Shown: positions 32,753 to 41,441, numbered from the stretch's first letter. The stretch is DNA of 45,235 nt from Cohnella baijiui (GCF_020731285.1 NZ_JAJFOW010000049.1:1-45235), one strand, 5' to 3'. A program made the numbers and translations. The notes: generated by a model from the letters alone, not told the origin.

Positions 32753-33529
32753 TCACTTCAGCTCGTACTGTACCGTCACGTTCGCGCTAATCTCGATCTG
32801 TCCCGTCTGAACCGATGAGCCCGGCGTACCCGCCGCGCTCGCCATTTCCCTCGCGAACGACGCATTTTGCAGGACGATCGGCGGCGGCGACGTATTGCCC
32901 TGGACGATGTTGATCACGGAGCCGAGCTGCCGCTTGGCCGACGAAGCCAGCACGTTCGCTTTCGCGTCCGCGTTCGCCATCGCCTTCTTCAACGCTTCCA
33001 ACTCGTACTGATCCTGCTTTTCGGTCCAGAAGCGCACGCCGTCCATCCGATTCGCACCTGCTTCCGATACCGCGTCGAGCAGCTTGCCGATGTTGTTCAG
33101 ATCGCGATACGTCACCTGCACCTGATGGGAAGCCAGATAGTCCTTGAGCTTTTGTCCGTCCTTGTCGGTGTAGGTGTACTCGGGCTGCACGCTGAAGCTC
33201 GTCGTCTGGACGTCCTTGCGGTCCAGCTTAAACGTCTCGTACAGCGTTTTCTCGACCGCCGCGAACCGCTTGGCCGCCTCCTGCTGGGCCGCCTGCGCCG
33301 TGGCGCCGCGCGCCTCGACCGCAAAGCTGAGATAAGCCACGTCCGGCTCTACCAGATACGACCCATCGGCCCCGACCGTCACCGTATTTTGCACGTTTGC
33401 CGCTGCCGCGGCCGTTACCGCCGGCGTTTCCGCGTACACGCCCTTCGCCCCCCCGCTCGTATAGCCGAACCAACCCGCCACCATAGCAGCCGCTACCAGC
33501 AGCGCGACTTTGACGCCTTTTGCCCGCAT
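32753..33529 (-). CDS. SIMPL-domain (DUF541) secreted protein
   Basis: About 258 residues with an N-terminal signal or anchor helix (basic start, hydrophobic about 8-20, then TSGGAKGVYAETPAVTA). The rest is the SIMPL/DUF541 fold, with VTVGADGSYLVEPDVAYLSF near its start and repeated helix-strand units; the related mammalian SIMPL and bacterial BP26/YggE proteins are named for it. Function in Firmicutes is not established; some bacterial members relate to oxidative stress or form channels. It is probably exported or membrane-tethered. The ATG at 33529 has AAGGGG 9 bases upstream, better than the TTG two codons earlier. Single gene. Confidence 0.88.
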   Translation of the reverse strand: MRAKGVKVALLVAAAMVAGWFGYTSGGAKGVYAETPAVTAAAAANVQNTVTVGADGSYLVEPDVAYLSFAVEARGATAQAAQQEAAKRFAAVEKTLYETFKLDRKDVQTTSFSVQPEYTYTDKDGQKLKDYLASHQVQVTYRDLNNIGKLLDAVSEAGANRMDGVRFWTEKQDQYELEALKKAMANADAKANVLASSAKRQLGSVINIVQGNTSPPPIVLQNASFAREMASAAGTPGSSVQTGQIEISANVTVQYELK

Positions 33530-33843
33530 GGACAAAATCCCCTTTCGTGAGTTTGTCTACTCAACGTCTAGCTTAGGTAAAAGGTTGCAGATTAACCAGT
33601 CGTCTCCGAAAAAGAAAATAGCCCGAGCGGAAGGCGGGGCTAAGGCGGATCAAAACGGACGGTGGAGGCGCGGCGAAAGGTTACAGCTGGCGAGTGCGGC
33701 GGGATGAGGCTGTAAGCCGACTTTTTCGGGTTACTGCGAGCTCACACGGCGGGATGGGGGCTGTGTCCCGCTATTTTCCGAAGCCCGACAAAACCCGAAA
33801 AGGCCCACGGAGAGCGCTCCTCGGGCCTGAAATAAAATGAAAT
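33530..33843. other. intergenic region with a two-copy repeat
   Basis: No gene supported. It holds a degenerate direct repeat (33679-33727 and 33729-33780) and a hairpin with AGGCCC/GGGCCT arms near 33803-33830. Confidence 0.5.
33679..33780. repeat. degenerate two-copy tandem repeat, about 50 bp
   Basis: Both copies begin GGTTAC..GCGAG and share CGGCGGGATG.GGCTGT and a late TTTTC. Period about 50, similar to but not the same sequence as the 51-bp array at 7570-7918. Confidence 0.5.
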
Positions 33844-33868
33844 GCAAAAAGCTCCCGCGGGGGAGCTC
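33844..33868 (-). terminator. terminator of the rapZ-yvcK-whiA-hpr operon
   Basis: Minus strand GAGCTCCCCCGCGGGAGCTT then TTTGC, 20 bases after the hpr stop. Confidence 0.88.
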
Positions 33869-33887
33869 TGCACGCGCTTAGACGCTA

Positions 33888-34157
33888 TTATTGGTTCTCC
33901 AGCTCTTCCTTGCTGACGAGTTGGACTAAAGCGGTTACAGCTTGCTCCGCATCCGAACCCTCGGCACTGATGGCTACCTCGGTGCCCGAGCTGATCGCGA
34001 GACTCATGATTCCCATGATGCTCTTCGCGTTCACTTTCTTGTCTTCCTTCTCCACGAAGACATCGGAGGAGAATTTATTGGCTTCTTGCACGAATAATGC
34101 CGCCGGTCTGGCGTGAAGCCCCGTCTTAAGCCGAACAACCACCGGCTGTCTCGTCAT
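33888..34157 (-). CDS. crh: HPr-family protein in the crh position, with both His15 and Ser46
   Basis: 89 residues. The whole sequence resembles B. subtilis Crh (VRLKTGL.ARPAALFVQEAN, VNAKSIMG.MSLA), a regulatory HPr paralogue that after Ser46 phosphorylation by HPr kinase assists CcpA. True Crh has Gln15; here residue 15 is His (GLHARPA), the residue phosphorylated by PTS enzyme I in HPr. Ser46 is present. The locus rapZ-yvcK-whiA-crh is the Crh locus. The protein could be an HPr that serves both roles, or a Crh ancestor type. ATG at 34157 has AGGGGG 10 bases upstream; the gene starts about 105 bases after the whiA stop. Confidence 0.93.
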   Translation of the reverse strand: MTRQPVVVRLKTGLHARPAALFVQEANKFSSDVFVEKEDKKVNAKSIMGIMSLAISSGTEVAISAEGSDAEQAVTALVQLVSKEELENQ

Positions 34158-34262
34158 GGAACGGATACCCCCTATCTTGATCTCATCCCGGTTCACGGGA
34201 CCCACCGCGCATGGTCTGTTACCTATTATAGCATTAGTCCGAACCATTGCGCCACCAGGTTA

Positions 34263-35195
34263 TCATGTGCCGTTTCGGATTTTTTCGGCCCACTCGTCGA
34301 TTTTGCGGAGTCGGTGATTAACCCCGGATTTGCTGACCTGACCTTTTAGCATGTCGCCGACTTCCTTGAGGTTCATGTCCGGATGCTTGAGCCGGATCTC
34401 CGCGACTTCCCGCAGCTTGTCGGGCATGTTCTCGAGACCGACTTCTTTTTGCAGCAGCTTGATGTTGTCGATCTGGCGGACTGCCGCTCCGATCGTCTTG
34501 TTCAGGTTCGCCGTCTCGCAGTTGACGATCCGGTTCACGGAGTTGCGCATGTCCCGCATGATGCGGACGTCCTCGAACTTGAACAGCGCCTGGTGGGCGC
34601 CGATGATGCTGAGGAACTCGATGATTTTCTCGCCTTCCTTGATGTACAGGATAAAGCCCTTCTTCCGCTCGATAAACCGGGCGTTCAGTTGGAACTTGTT
34701 CGCGAGATCCACGAGCGCCTTGCAGTGCTCTTCATACATCGAGGCGATCTCCAGATGATAGGACGAGCCCTCCGGATTGTTCACGGATCCGCCCGCGAGG
34801 AAGGCGCCGCGCAGATAGGCGCGCTTGCAGCAGGCCTTGCGCACGAGATCCTTGTCGATGCTCGGATGAAATTGAAAGCCCGAGCCCGCAATCTTAAGAT
34901 CGTTGAGCAGCTGCTCGACGCCGGCCGGGACGCGCACCATGTAGACGTTGTTCTTTTTCAGGCGCATCTTCTTGCGGACAAGCAGCTCTGTCGGCACCTG
35001 ATAGTGGCGTTTCATGAGCGTGTAGATCCGCCTGGCGATGGCCGCGTTTTCGGTCGAGACGTCCAGCACGATCCGCTTGTTGGTCAGCGACACCGCGCCG
35101 TTCATGCGGATGAGGGCGGAGAGCTCCGCCTGATCGCAGCACGAATCCGTCTCGACCATCGTCAGTTCTTTTTTGGTTTGAGCAGCGAACGACAC
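34263..35195 (-). CDS. whiA: DNA-binding protein WhiA
   Basis: A 310-residue protein with an N-terminal domain like degenerate LAGLIDADG homing endonucleases (CCKRAYLRGAFLAGGSVNNP) and a C-terminal helix-turn-helix (LKEVGDMLKGQVSKSGVNHR). In Streptomyces WhiA controls sporulation septation; in B. subtilis it affects cell division and chromosome segregation. The GTG at 35195 gives MSFAAQTKKELT, matching the usual WhiA N-terminus, and has AAGGGG 9 bases upstream; the GTG two codons earlier is too near. It overlaps the yvcK ribosome-exit region with no gap. Confidence 0.96.
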   Translation of the reverse strand: MSFAAQTKKELTMVETDSCCDQAELSALIRMNGAVSLTNKRIVLDVSTENAAIARRIYTLMKRHYQVPTELLVRKKMRLKKNNVYMVRVPAGVEQLLNDLKIAGSGFQFHPSIDKDLVRKACCKRAYLRGAFLAGGSVNNPEGSSYHLEIASMYEEHCKALVDLANKFQLNARFIERKKGFILYIKEGEKIIEFLSIIGAHQALFKFEDVRIMRDMRNSVNRIVNCETANLNKTIGAAVRQIDNIKLLQKEVGLENMPDKLREVAEIRLKHPDMNLKEVGDMLKGQVSKSGVNHRLRKIDEWAEKIRNGT

Positions 35196-35201
35196 CGTCA
35201 C

Positions 35202-36200
35202 TCACCCCTTTCGCAACATCCAGTCTTCCACCAGCTGGTAGATGTGTCCGCTTAGCTTCGCCGCGTCGTGACGCAGGTAGGTTCGAAACAGCACGAGCCG
35301 GTCCGCGATCACCTTGTACCCGCGCCGCTCGACCTCCTCGAGGTCCAGCTGAACCGCCGTGGAGCCTTGTTCGGCGTACATGCTGTGTACCTGGGGCGGA
35401 ATCTCCCCGTCGTTCACGATAACGTAGTCGAACAGATGGTGGCCGACGTGAGCGTGGATCGCATCCAGATGATCGCTGACCGAGTAATTGTCCGTCTCGC
35501 CCGGCTGGGTCATGACGTTGCACACGAACAGCTTGACGGCATCCGCGTTCACGATCGCCTCCGCCAGCTTCGGCACGAGCAGGTTCGGGATGATGCTCGT
35601 ATACAAGCTGCCGGGGCCGATCAGGATCGCGTCGGCCTCGCGGATCGCTTCGACCGCTTCGTCCAGCGGTTCGACTTGGGCAGGCTCGAGAAACACCCGC
35701 TTGATCGCCAAGCCCGCCTTCGGGATCTGGGATTCGCCGACGACGATCGTGCCGTCCGCCATCTCCGCCTTCAGGACGATCGCCTGATTGGCGGCAGGCA
35801 GCACGCGGCCTCGGACGGCCAGCACGCGGCTCAGTTCGCGGATGCCGGTCACGAAGTCGCCGGAAATATCGGTCATCGCCGCCAGTATCAGATTGCCCAG
35901 GCTGTGTCCGGCCAATCCGCTCCCGTTTTGGAAACGGTAGGACAGCATATCCGCGAGCAGCGGTTCTGCGTCCGCGAGTGCGGTGAGCACGTTGCGGATG
36001 TCCCCGGGCGGCGGCATCTGCAGCTCCTGACGGAGGATGCCGGAGCTGCCGCCGTCGTCCGCCACAGTTACGATTGCGGTAATATCGAGCGGCTTTTGCT
36101 TCAAGCCGCGGAGCATGACCGACAGCCCGGTCCCGCCGCCCATGACGACGATCCGGGGACGACGCATCGTCGGCGCGGAGCCGGGCGTCGTCTTAACCAT
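35202..36200 (-). CDS. yvcK: YvcK family gluconeogenesis/morphogenesis factor
   Basis: A 332-residue protein of the CofD-like/YvcK family. Seen: PRIVVMGGGTGLSVMLRGLK, TVADDGGSSGILR, PPPGDIRN, SLGNLILAAM and GPGSLYTSIIPNLLV, residues of a UDP-sugar-binding Rossmann fold. In B. subtilis YvcK is needed for growth on gluconeogenic carbon sources and for normal cell shape, and localises in a helical pattern. The start overlaps the rapZ stop by 8 bases, implying translational coupling; ribosome binding site weak. The gene order is the standard one. Confidence 0.96.
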   Translation of the reverse strand: MVKTTPGSAPTMRRPRIVVMGGGTGLSVMLRGLKQKPLDITAIVTVADDGGSSGILRQELQMPPPGDIRNVLTALADAEPLLADMLSYRFQNGSGLAGHSLGNLILAAMTDISGDFVTGIRELSRVLAVRGRVLPAANQAIVLKAEMADGTIVVGESQIPKAGLAIKRVFLEPAQVEPLDEAVEAIREADAILIGPGSLYTSIIPNLLVPKLAEAIVNADAVKLFVCNVMTQPGETDNYSVSDHLDAIHAHVGHHLFDYVIVNDGEIPPQVHSMYAEQGSTAVQLDLEEVERRGYKVIADRLVLFRTYLRHDAAKLSGHIYQLVEDWMLRKG

Positions 36201-37080
36201 GCCTGTCTCGATCCGCGTCCCGATGGCTCACGCGTACGGATTCGGTCTCGCCGGCACTGAGCATCCGGCCGAGGTATTCGCCGATGGCGACGGAGCGGTG
36301 CTTGCCGCCCGTGCAGCCGATGCCGATGACCACCTGGCTTTTGCCTTCCTTGTGGTACAGCGGAATGAGATATTGCAGCATATCGAGCAGCTTCGACAGA
36401 AACGTCTGGGTCTCCGGCCACTTCATGACGTAGTCGTACACTTCGCTGTCCTGTCCGGTCTTGGGCCGCAGCGTGTCGACATAGTGCGGATTCGGCAGGA
36501 AGCGCACGTCGAAGATCAGATCCGCGTCGATCGGTACGCCGTATTTGAAGCCGAAGGAAGTGACGTTGATGGAAATTTTGTTGCGGTCCAAGTTCGTGAA
36601 GCGCGAGACGATTTTGTCCTTGAGCTGCGCAGGCTTCAGGCTGCTCGTGTCGATCACCTGCGTGGCCCAGCCCTTCAGGTCTTCGAGCAGCTTGCGCTCG
36701 GAATGGATGCCCTCGAGCGGCATGCCGTCCGAAGCGAGCGGATGGCGCCTGCGGCTCTCCTTGTAGCGCTGGACAAGCACCGAGTCGGTGGCGTCCAGGA
36801 ACAGGATTTCGTAGTGGATCGTGTAGTGCTCGCGAATGTAGCTCAACGATTCGGACAGCGCGGTGAAAAACTCCCGTCCCCGCAGGTCGATGACGAGCGC
36901 CACTTTGCCGATGCGGCCCTGCGATTGATCGATCAGCTCGGCGAATTTCGGGATCAGCACGGGCGGCAGATTGTCGACGCAAAAAAAGCCGAGATCCTCC
37001 ATGCTCTGGACGGCGATCGTCTTGCCCGCTCCCGACATGCCCGTAATGATCACCAGCGTCGGTTTGGTTAACGTTTCCAT
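36193..37080 (-). CDS. rapZ: RNase adapter RapZ / YvcJ nucleotide-binding protein
   Basis: 295 residues. Walker A GMSGAGKT (14-21), DNLPPVLIPKF, the C-terminal FGFKYGVPIDADLIFDVRFL, NPHYV and GIGCTGGKHRSV are family hallmarks. In E. coli RapZ guides decay of a small RNA controlling glucosamine-6-phosphate synthase; in B. subtilis YvcJ is a GTP/ATP-binding protein linked to competence. Which role applies here is not shown. ATG at 37080 is chosen for the GGGGAGAGGGAG just upstream; the longer frame would start in a hairpin. It heads the rapZ-yvcK-whiA-crh unit. Confidence 0.96.
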   Translation of the reverse strand: METLTKPTLVIITGMSGAGKTIAVQSMEDLGFFCVDNLPPVLIPKFAELIDQSQGRIGKVALVIDLRGREFFTALSESLSYIREHYTIHYEILFLDATDSVLVQRYKESRRRHPLASDGMPLEGIHSERKLLEDLKGWATQVIDTSSLKPAQLKDKIVSRFTNLDRNKISINVTSFGFKYGVPIDADLIFDVRFLPNPHYVDTLRPKTGQDSEVYDYVMKWPETQTFLSKLLDMLQYLIPLYHKEGKSQVVIGIGCTGGKHRSVAIGEYLGRMLSAGETESVRVSHRDADRDRHG

Positions 37081-37133
37081 CTCCCTCTCCCCTTCCTCTT
37101 GCAAACGCGGCAGCACGACTGTGAACGGATGAA

Positions 37134-37179
37134 GCAAAAACGGCTTCGCCCGCCGTAAGCGGCGGTGAAGTCGTCTGGG
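37134..37179 (-). terminator. hairpin element E, terminator-like, between glk and rapZ
   Basis: Minus strand CGACTTCACCGCCGCTTACG then GCGGGCGAAGCCGTTTTTGC: a long stem with a U-run. The plus-strand AAAAACGGCTT is shared with the dispersed hairpin family. Confidence 0.7.
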
Positions 37180-37258
37180 CCGAAGCGATCGGGACAGGAA
37201 CGCAGCCGAAGGCGCGGCGCCCGCCGGGGCTTCCCTGCCCGGCAGCCCCGATCAAGAG

Positions 37259-37295
37259 AGGCGCCTGCCCGCCGGTACGGGCGAAGCAGGCGCCA
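37259..37295 (-). terminator. hairpin directly after glk
   Basis: GGCGCCTGC (37260-37268) and GCAGGCGCC (37286-37294), a 9-bp stem 14 bases after the stop; the tail CTCTCTTG is U-poor, so termination may rely on the next hairpin. Confidence 0.6.
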
Positions 37296-37307
37296 ATCGT
37301 CTGTAGG

Positions 37308-38264
37308 TCAAGCGTACAAGAACAGGCCCGCCGCCCCGACGACGCCGGCATTGTTGCCGAGCTCGGCGGCGACGATGTCCACGTTCTTCTGCGCCGACTC
37401 CGTCGAATACTTGCGGAACACCTCTCGGATCTGCTCGAACAGATACTCGCCGGCCTTGCTCACCCCGCCGCCGATGATGAAGCGCTGCGGGTTGATGATC
37501 ACCGCCACGGCCGCCATCGACTTGCCCAGGTAAAACGCCGCGCGGCTCACAATGCGCTGCGCGACCTCGTCGCCCGCCTTTGCGGCGTCGATGACGTCCT
37601 TCGCCGTGAGCGGCGTCTCGATGAGCGACAGCGACGTCCGGTCCCCGCGTTCGACGGCGTCCTTGCCCATCCGGATGATCCCCGTCGCCGACGAGACCGT
37701 CTCGAGACAGCCCATCTGGCCGCAGCCGCACTGGATCGCTTCGAGATCGGGCACGATCGACATATGGCCAAGCTCCCCGGCCATGCCGCTGAAGCCCTCG
37801 ATCAGGCGGCCGTTCACGATGAGACCGCCCCCGACGCCGGTGCCCAGCGTGTAGCATACGCAGTTCTGGACGCCTTTGCCGGCGCCGCCCCATACTTCGC
37901 CCAACGCGGCTACGTTGGCGTCGTTGTTGATCTTGATCGGCTTGGCGAGCTTCTCCTCCATGATCTGCCGCACGGGCACGTTCCGCAGCGGAGGCAGGTT
38001 CGCGGAGAAGTCGATGATGCCGTTCGGAATGTCGAGGAAGCCGGCGATGCCGATGCCGACGCCCTTGACGTTCCCCCACTCGGGCGTACCGGGAGGAACG
38101 AGCTCGTTCACGTAAGCCGCGATGTTGCTCATGATCCTCTCCGTGCCTTGATCCGTTTCAGTCGGACCTTCGAACGTCCGCAGCAGCTCTCCCTTGTCAT
38201 TGCACAAGCCGACTTTGATGGCGGTTCCGCCCAAATCGACGCCTACGTAAAGCGATTGAGACAT
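37308..38264 (-). CDS. glcK: glucokinase, ROK family
   Basis: A 318-residue ATP-dependent glucokinase (or closely related hexose kinase) of the ROK family. Seen: phosphate-binding DLGGTAIKVGL (10-20), NNDANVAALGE with catalytic D115, GTGVGGGLIVNG, GELGH (163-167) and the zinc site CGCGQMGCLE (179-188). It phosphorylates cytosolic glucose to glucose 6-phosphate, and could also handle mannose released by the mannosidases, though that is speculation. ATG at 38264 has GAGGTG 9 bases upstream. In B. subtilis a Nudix gene, yvcI, takes this place between trxB and rapZ. Confidence 0.94.
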   Translation of the reverse strand: MSQSLYVGVDLGGTAIKVGLCNDKGELLRTFEGPTETDQGTERIMSNIAAYVNELVPPGTPEWGNVKGVGIGIAGFLDIPNGIIDFSANLPPLRNVPVRQIMEEKLAKPIKINNDANVAALGEVWGGAGKGVQNCVCYTLGTGVGGGLIVNGRLIEGFSGMAGELGHMSIVPDLEAIQCGCGQMGCLETVSSATGIIRMGKDAVERGDRTSLSLIETPLTAKDVIDAAKAGDEVAQRIVSRAAFYLGKSMAAVAVIINPQRFIIGGGVSKAGEYLFEQIREVFRKYSTESAQKNVDIVAAELGNNAGVVGAAGLFLYA

Positions 38265-38402
38265 AGTGGTCGACACCTCATGATCGTATTGAACTGCAGA
38301 AAAGAATCGGCCGTCGCCGCCCTCCCGGGGAGGACGGCGCGCCAAAAGCCGAACCGGACTCGTCGAACGGGCAAACGTACCGGCGGACGCGCTTAGGCGC
38401 CC

Positions 38403-39359
38403 TTAGCCGAGCGTCTGGCTCCAGTCGTGCACCATCGAACCTTCGAGGAACTTCTCGCAATCGAGCGCGGCCATGCAGCCGCTGCCCGCGGCGGTGATCG
38501 CCTGGCGATATTTCGTGTCCTGCACGTCGCCGCAGGCGAAGACGCCGGGGACGTTCGTCTCGGTGGAGTTCGGCTTCGTTACGATGTAGCCATGCTCGTC
38601 CGTCTCGACCTGGCCGCCGAGGAACTTCGTGTTCGGCGTATGGCCGATCGCGATGAACACGCCGTTCGTCTCGATGACTTCCTCTTCGCCGGTCTCGTTG
38701 TTGCGCACCTTCAGCCCGGTGACGCCCATGTCGCCCGCCACGACTTCCAGCGGCGTGCGGTTCAGCCCCCAGCTGATCTTCTCGTTGTCCCGCGCGCGGT
38801 CCTGCATGATCTTCGAGGCGCGCAGCTCGTCGCGGCGATGAACCAGCGTCAGCTCCGATGCGAAGCGCGTCAGGAAGTTCGCTTCCTCCATCGCGGAGTC
38901 GCCCCCGCCCACGACGATGATCTTCTTGCCGCGGAAGAAAAAGCCGTCGCAGGTCGCGCAGGTGCTGACGCCGCGTCCGACATTGTCTTTCTCGCCGGGA
39001 ATGCCCAGGTACTTCGCCGAAGCGCCGGTGGAAATGATCAGCGTCTGCGACGTAAGCGTCTCTCCGCCTTCCAGGTTCAACGTGAACGGCCGCTTCGACA
39101 TATCGACCGAATTGATCCAGCCGGTGCGGAATTCGGCGCCGAAGCGCTCTGCCTGCTTGCGCATGTTCGTCATCAGCTCGGGACCCATAATGCCTTCAGG
39201 GAAGCCCGGAAAGTTCTCGACCTCCGTCGTCGTCGTCAGCTGTCCGCCCGGCTCCGGGCCTTCGATGACGAGCGGCTTCAGATTCGCGCGCGCCAGATAG
39301 ATGGCGGCCGTGAGGCCCGCAGGTCCTGTTCCGATTACGATACTTTTGTAAGATGACAT
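38403..39359 (-). CDS. trxB: thioredoxin-disulfide reductase
   Basis: A 318-residue FAD/NADPH enzyme that keeps thioredoxin reduced. Seen: FAD-binding GTGPAG (10-15), redox pair C134-A-T-C137, NADPH-binding VVGGGDSAMEEA and VFACGDVQDTKYRQ near the C-terminus. ATG at 39359 has AGGAGG 8 bases upstream; an ATG seven codons earlier overlaps that site. It has its own promoter just after the YvcD-like gene, the B. subtilis order. Confidence 0.98.
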   Translation of the reverse strand: MSSYKSIVIGTGPAGLTAAIYLARANLKPLVIEGPEPGGQLTTTTEVENFPGFPEGIMGPELMTNMRKQAERFGAEFRTGWINSVDMSKRPFTLNLEGGETLTSQTLIISTGASAKYLGIPGEKDNVGRGVSTCATCDGFFFRGKKIIVVGGGDSAMEEANFLTRFASELTLVHRRDELRASKIMQDRARDNEKISWGLNRTPLEVVAGDMGVTGLKVRNNETGEEEVIETNGVFIAIGHTPNTKFLGGQVETDEHGYIVTKPNSTETNVPGVFACGDVQDTKYRQAITAAGSGCMAALDCEKFLEGSMVHDWSQTLG

Positions 39360-39391
39360 CTCATTTTCCTCCTCGGCCAACTGTAATAATA

Positions 39392-39420
39392 ATTTTAACA
39401 GTTGAACCGTCGTTCCGCAA
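39392..39420 (-). promoter_or_regulatory. promoter of trxB
   Basis: Minus strand TTGCGG (39415-39420), 17-base spacer, TAAAAT (39392-39397). It lies at the very end of and just after the preceding gene. Confidence 0.6.
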
Positions 39421-39426
39421 CAAACG

Positions 39427-41169
39427 CTAGCCTTGTTCCAGAAATGAACGGTTCGTTAGCTTTAGCTTCTCCCGAATGCCGCAAGCTTCGTCGATCCGAT
39501 TCGCATAGCGGCTGATCGTCGCCTGAGAAGCGCCGTACCGGTTCACCAGATCGGCGTAGGTCACCGTCTTGCGGTGCATCTTGGCTGTCCAGTATTCCAG
39601 CGCGGCGGCCCAGCCCGAGGCGTTGTGAAGCTTGGGCACGTCCGGGTAGACGCGCGACAGGTAGTCGACCCACAGCGTCATCATGTCATGCTGCTGGACG
39701 ACGTCGTAGCGTTCGGCCATCTGGGCCATCGCCTGCTCGAGAATGCCCTGCCAAGCGCTGTCCCAGACCGGCAGGCGCGCGGAGCGGCGGCGGGCCTCCA
39801 GGGTGACCGTCCGGCCGCCGAACATGACCTTCAGCGCGTCCTCCACGCCGATCGAACGCAGCACCAGCACGGCGACCCGCTTCAGCTCGTCTCCCTCCTC
39901 CGGGTCGACGAGGAACGCCTTCAGCGCCTCGATCACCTCTTCGTCGGCGACAAGCCCGAGCGCCTGGATGACCTGCATCTTCGTGCGCCGGTCGCCGTGG
40001 CGGAGCGCCCAGAAGAACGACGAGCGGATCAGCGGATCCTTCTTGAGCGTGGAGGAGACCAGCTCGGGCCGCTTCTCCCATTCTCGGAACTGCTCGTCAA
40101 ACGGCAAGTGGTAATGATACTGCGCGGGAGGCGCCTCTTCGCCCTCTCTTACCTTGGCCAATTTGCGCAGATAGAAATCAGGCACCGCGGGCGAGGCGTC
40201 GAGCCGCTTGGCCTGCAGCCAGTGCCGCTCGGCGTCGTCCAGGCGGCCGATGTTCGAGGCCGCCACCGCCGCGAAGTGATGCAGGCTTGGCTCGCCCGCC
40301 AGCTCGCCGGTGCGCAGCAGCCTGCGGAAATGCCGGTAAGCTTCGCGGTGATCGCCGATAATGCCGAGTGTCGTCGCCAGCTTGAAGACGTGCTCGGGAT
40401 GGATCGGGACCGTCTTCTTCAGCAGGGCGACCAGCGCATCCAGCTCGGTCCGCTGATTCGCGTGCTGATAGAAGATCGCCAGATTGCACAACGCATGCAA
40501 ATTGCCGGGCTCGGCCGTCAGCACCTCCCCGATCGTCTGCACGGACTTGTCGAACAAGCCCATATAATAGTAGGCAAGGCCCAGATTGTTGCGGGCGGCG
40601 AGGAAATCCGGCTGACGCGCGATGATATCCTCGAGGATGCGTACCGCCTCGGCAAAGCGTCCGGCTTCCAGCAGTTCCCGCGCCTTGTCGTGGGCGTACA
40701 GGTTTTCCTTGGACTTGATCGTCGACAGCTTGGTCGGGCGGTTCAGTTCGTAATTCAGCAGGTCAAGCAGCTCATCCGCTTCATCGAGGAACTGGCCCTC
40801 CGCGTCCGTCTCTAGGTAACGGACGAGCGATTCCTCGGCCGCTTCGTACAGTTCCATGTTGGCGTAGTTGTTCGCCAGGTAGTAGTAGCACTCCGTCATG
40901 GCGGGATCGATCTGATCGAGCACCGCGCGGAGAATGACGTTCGACTCCTCGTAGCGCCCCATCTCCGACAGGATGCCGGCCATGTTGCAGTGGTTCACCG
41001 GATTGTCCGGCTCGTACTCGACCGCCCGGCGGAAATACTTCAGCGCCTTGTCGTAGTGGAACCGGTCCAGCGATTGCACCGCCCGCTCAAAGAAAAAAGT
41101 CGCGTCCAAAGAGAACGGAATCACTTTCGGGCGACGGTTTTTCGCGACCGCGCGCTTCCGCTGATTCAT
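39427..41169 (-). CDS. yvcD: TPR-repeat protein with C-terminal helix-turn-helix (YvcD-like)
   Basis: A 580-residue cytoplasmic protein. Residues about 25-310 form tetratricopeptide repeats (for example ALKYFRRAVEYEPDNPVNHC, AARNNLGLAYYYMGLFDKSV, LHALCNLAIFYQHANQRTEL). A middle HEAT-like part (MQVIQALGLVADEEVIEALK) follows, and near the end TYADLVNRYGASQATISRYA looks like a helix-turn-helix of the transposase/psq type. It probably serves as a scaffold or a protein-protein binding regulator; role unknown in B. subtilis as well. ATG at 41169 has GGAGG 10 bases upstream. Confidence 0.88.
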   Translation of the reverse strand: MNQRKRAVAKNRRPKVIPFSLDATFFFERAVQSLDRFHYDKALKYFRRAVEYEPDNPVNHCNMAGILSEMGRYEESNVILRAVLDQIDPAMTECYYYLANNYANMELYEAAEESLVRYLETDAEGQFLDEADELLDLLNYELNRPTKLSTIKSKENLYAHDKARELLEAGRFAEAVRILEDIIARQPDFLAARNNLGLAYYYMGLFDKSVQTIGEVLTAEPGNLHALCNLAIFYQHANQRTELDALVALLKKTVPIHPEHVFKLATTLGIIGDHREAYRHFRRLLRTGELAGEPSLHHFAAVAASNIGRLDDAERHWLQAKRLDASPAVPDFYLRKLAKVREGEEAPPAQYHYHLPFDEQFREWEKRPELVSSTLKKDPLIRSSFFWALRHGDRRTKMQVIQALGLVADEEVIEALKAFLVDPEEGDELKRVAVLVLRSIGVEDALKVMFGGRTVTLEARRRSARLPVWDSAWQGILEQAMAQMAERYDVVQQHDMMTLWVDYLSRVYPDVPKLHNASGWAAALEYWTAKMHRKTVTYADLVNRYGASQATISRYANRIDEACGIREKLKLTNRSFLEQG

Positions 41170-41441
41170 CGGCAAGGCACCTCCCCGGTAGTTCGTTTCA
41201 ATCCGTTCATTCCCATTCTTCGATCGGAAAACCCGATCGTTCGTTTGTCCATCGTCCGCCGGAGAATCCCGACCTGGTCGGCCATCCGTCCTGCACCGTT
41301 CGCCACGCCGCCCATAGCGCGCGTGTATTCGCCCGCTCGAACGCAGGCCCTCTGGGTCGTCCATGCGTATGTACTCGCCCGCGCATCCCGCTTCGTCCGG
41401 CGCGGCGATGGCCGGCCCGCCGCCGGCTTTTCGTCAATCCG
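41170..41441. other. long leader of the YvcD-like gene
   Basis: About 270 bases between the promoter-like box at 41442 and the start codon. A 96-codon frame crosses it but begins within the -10 region and is not supported. No known riboswitch or T-box pattern is recognised. Confidence 0.4.
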
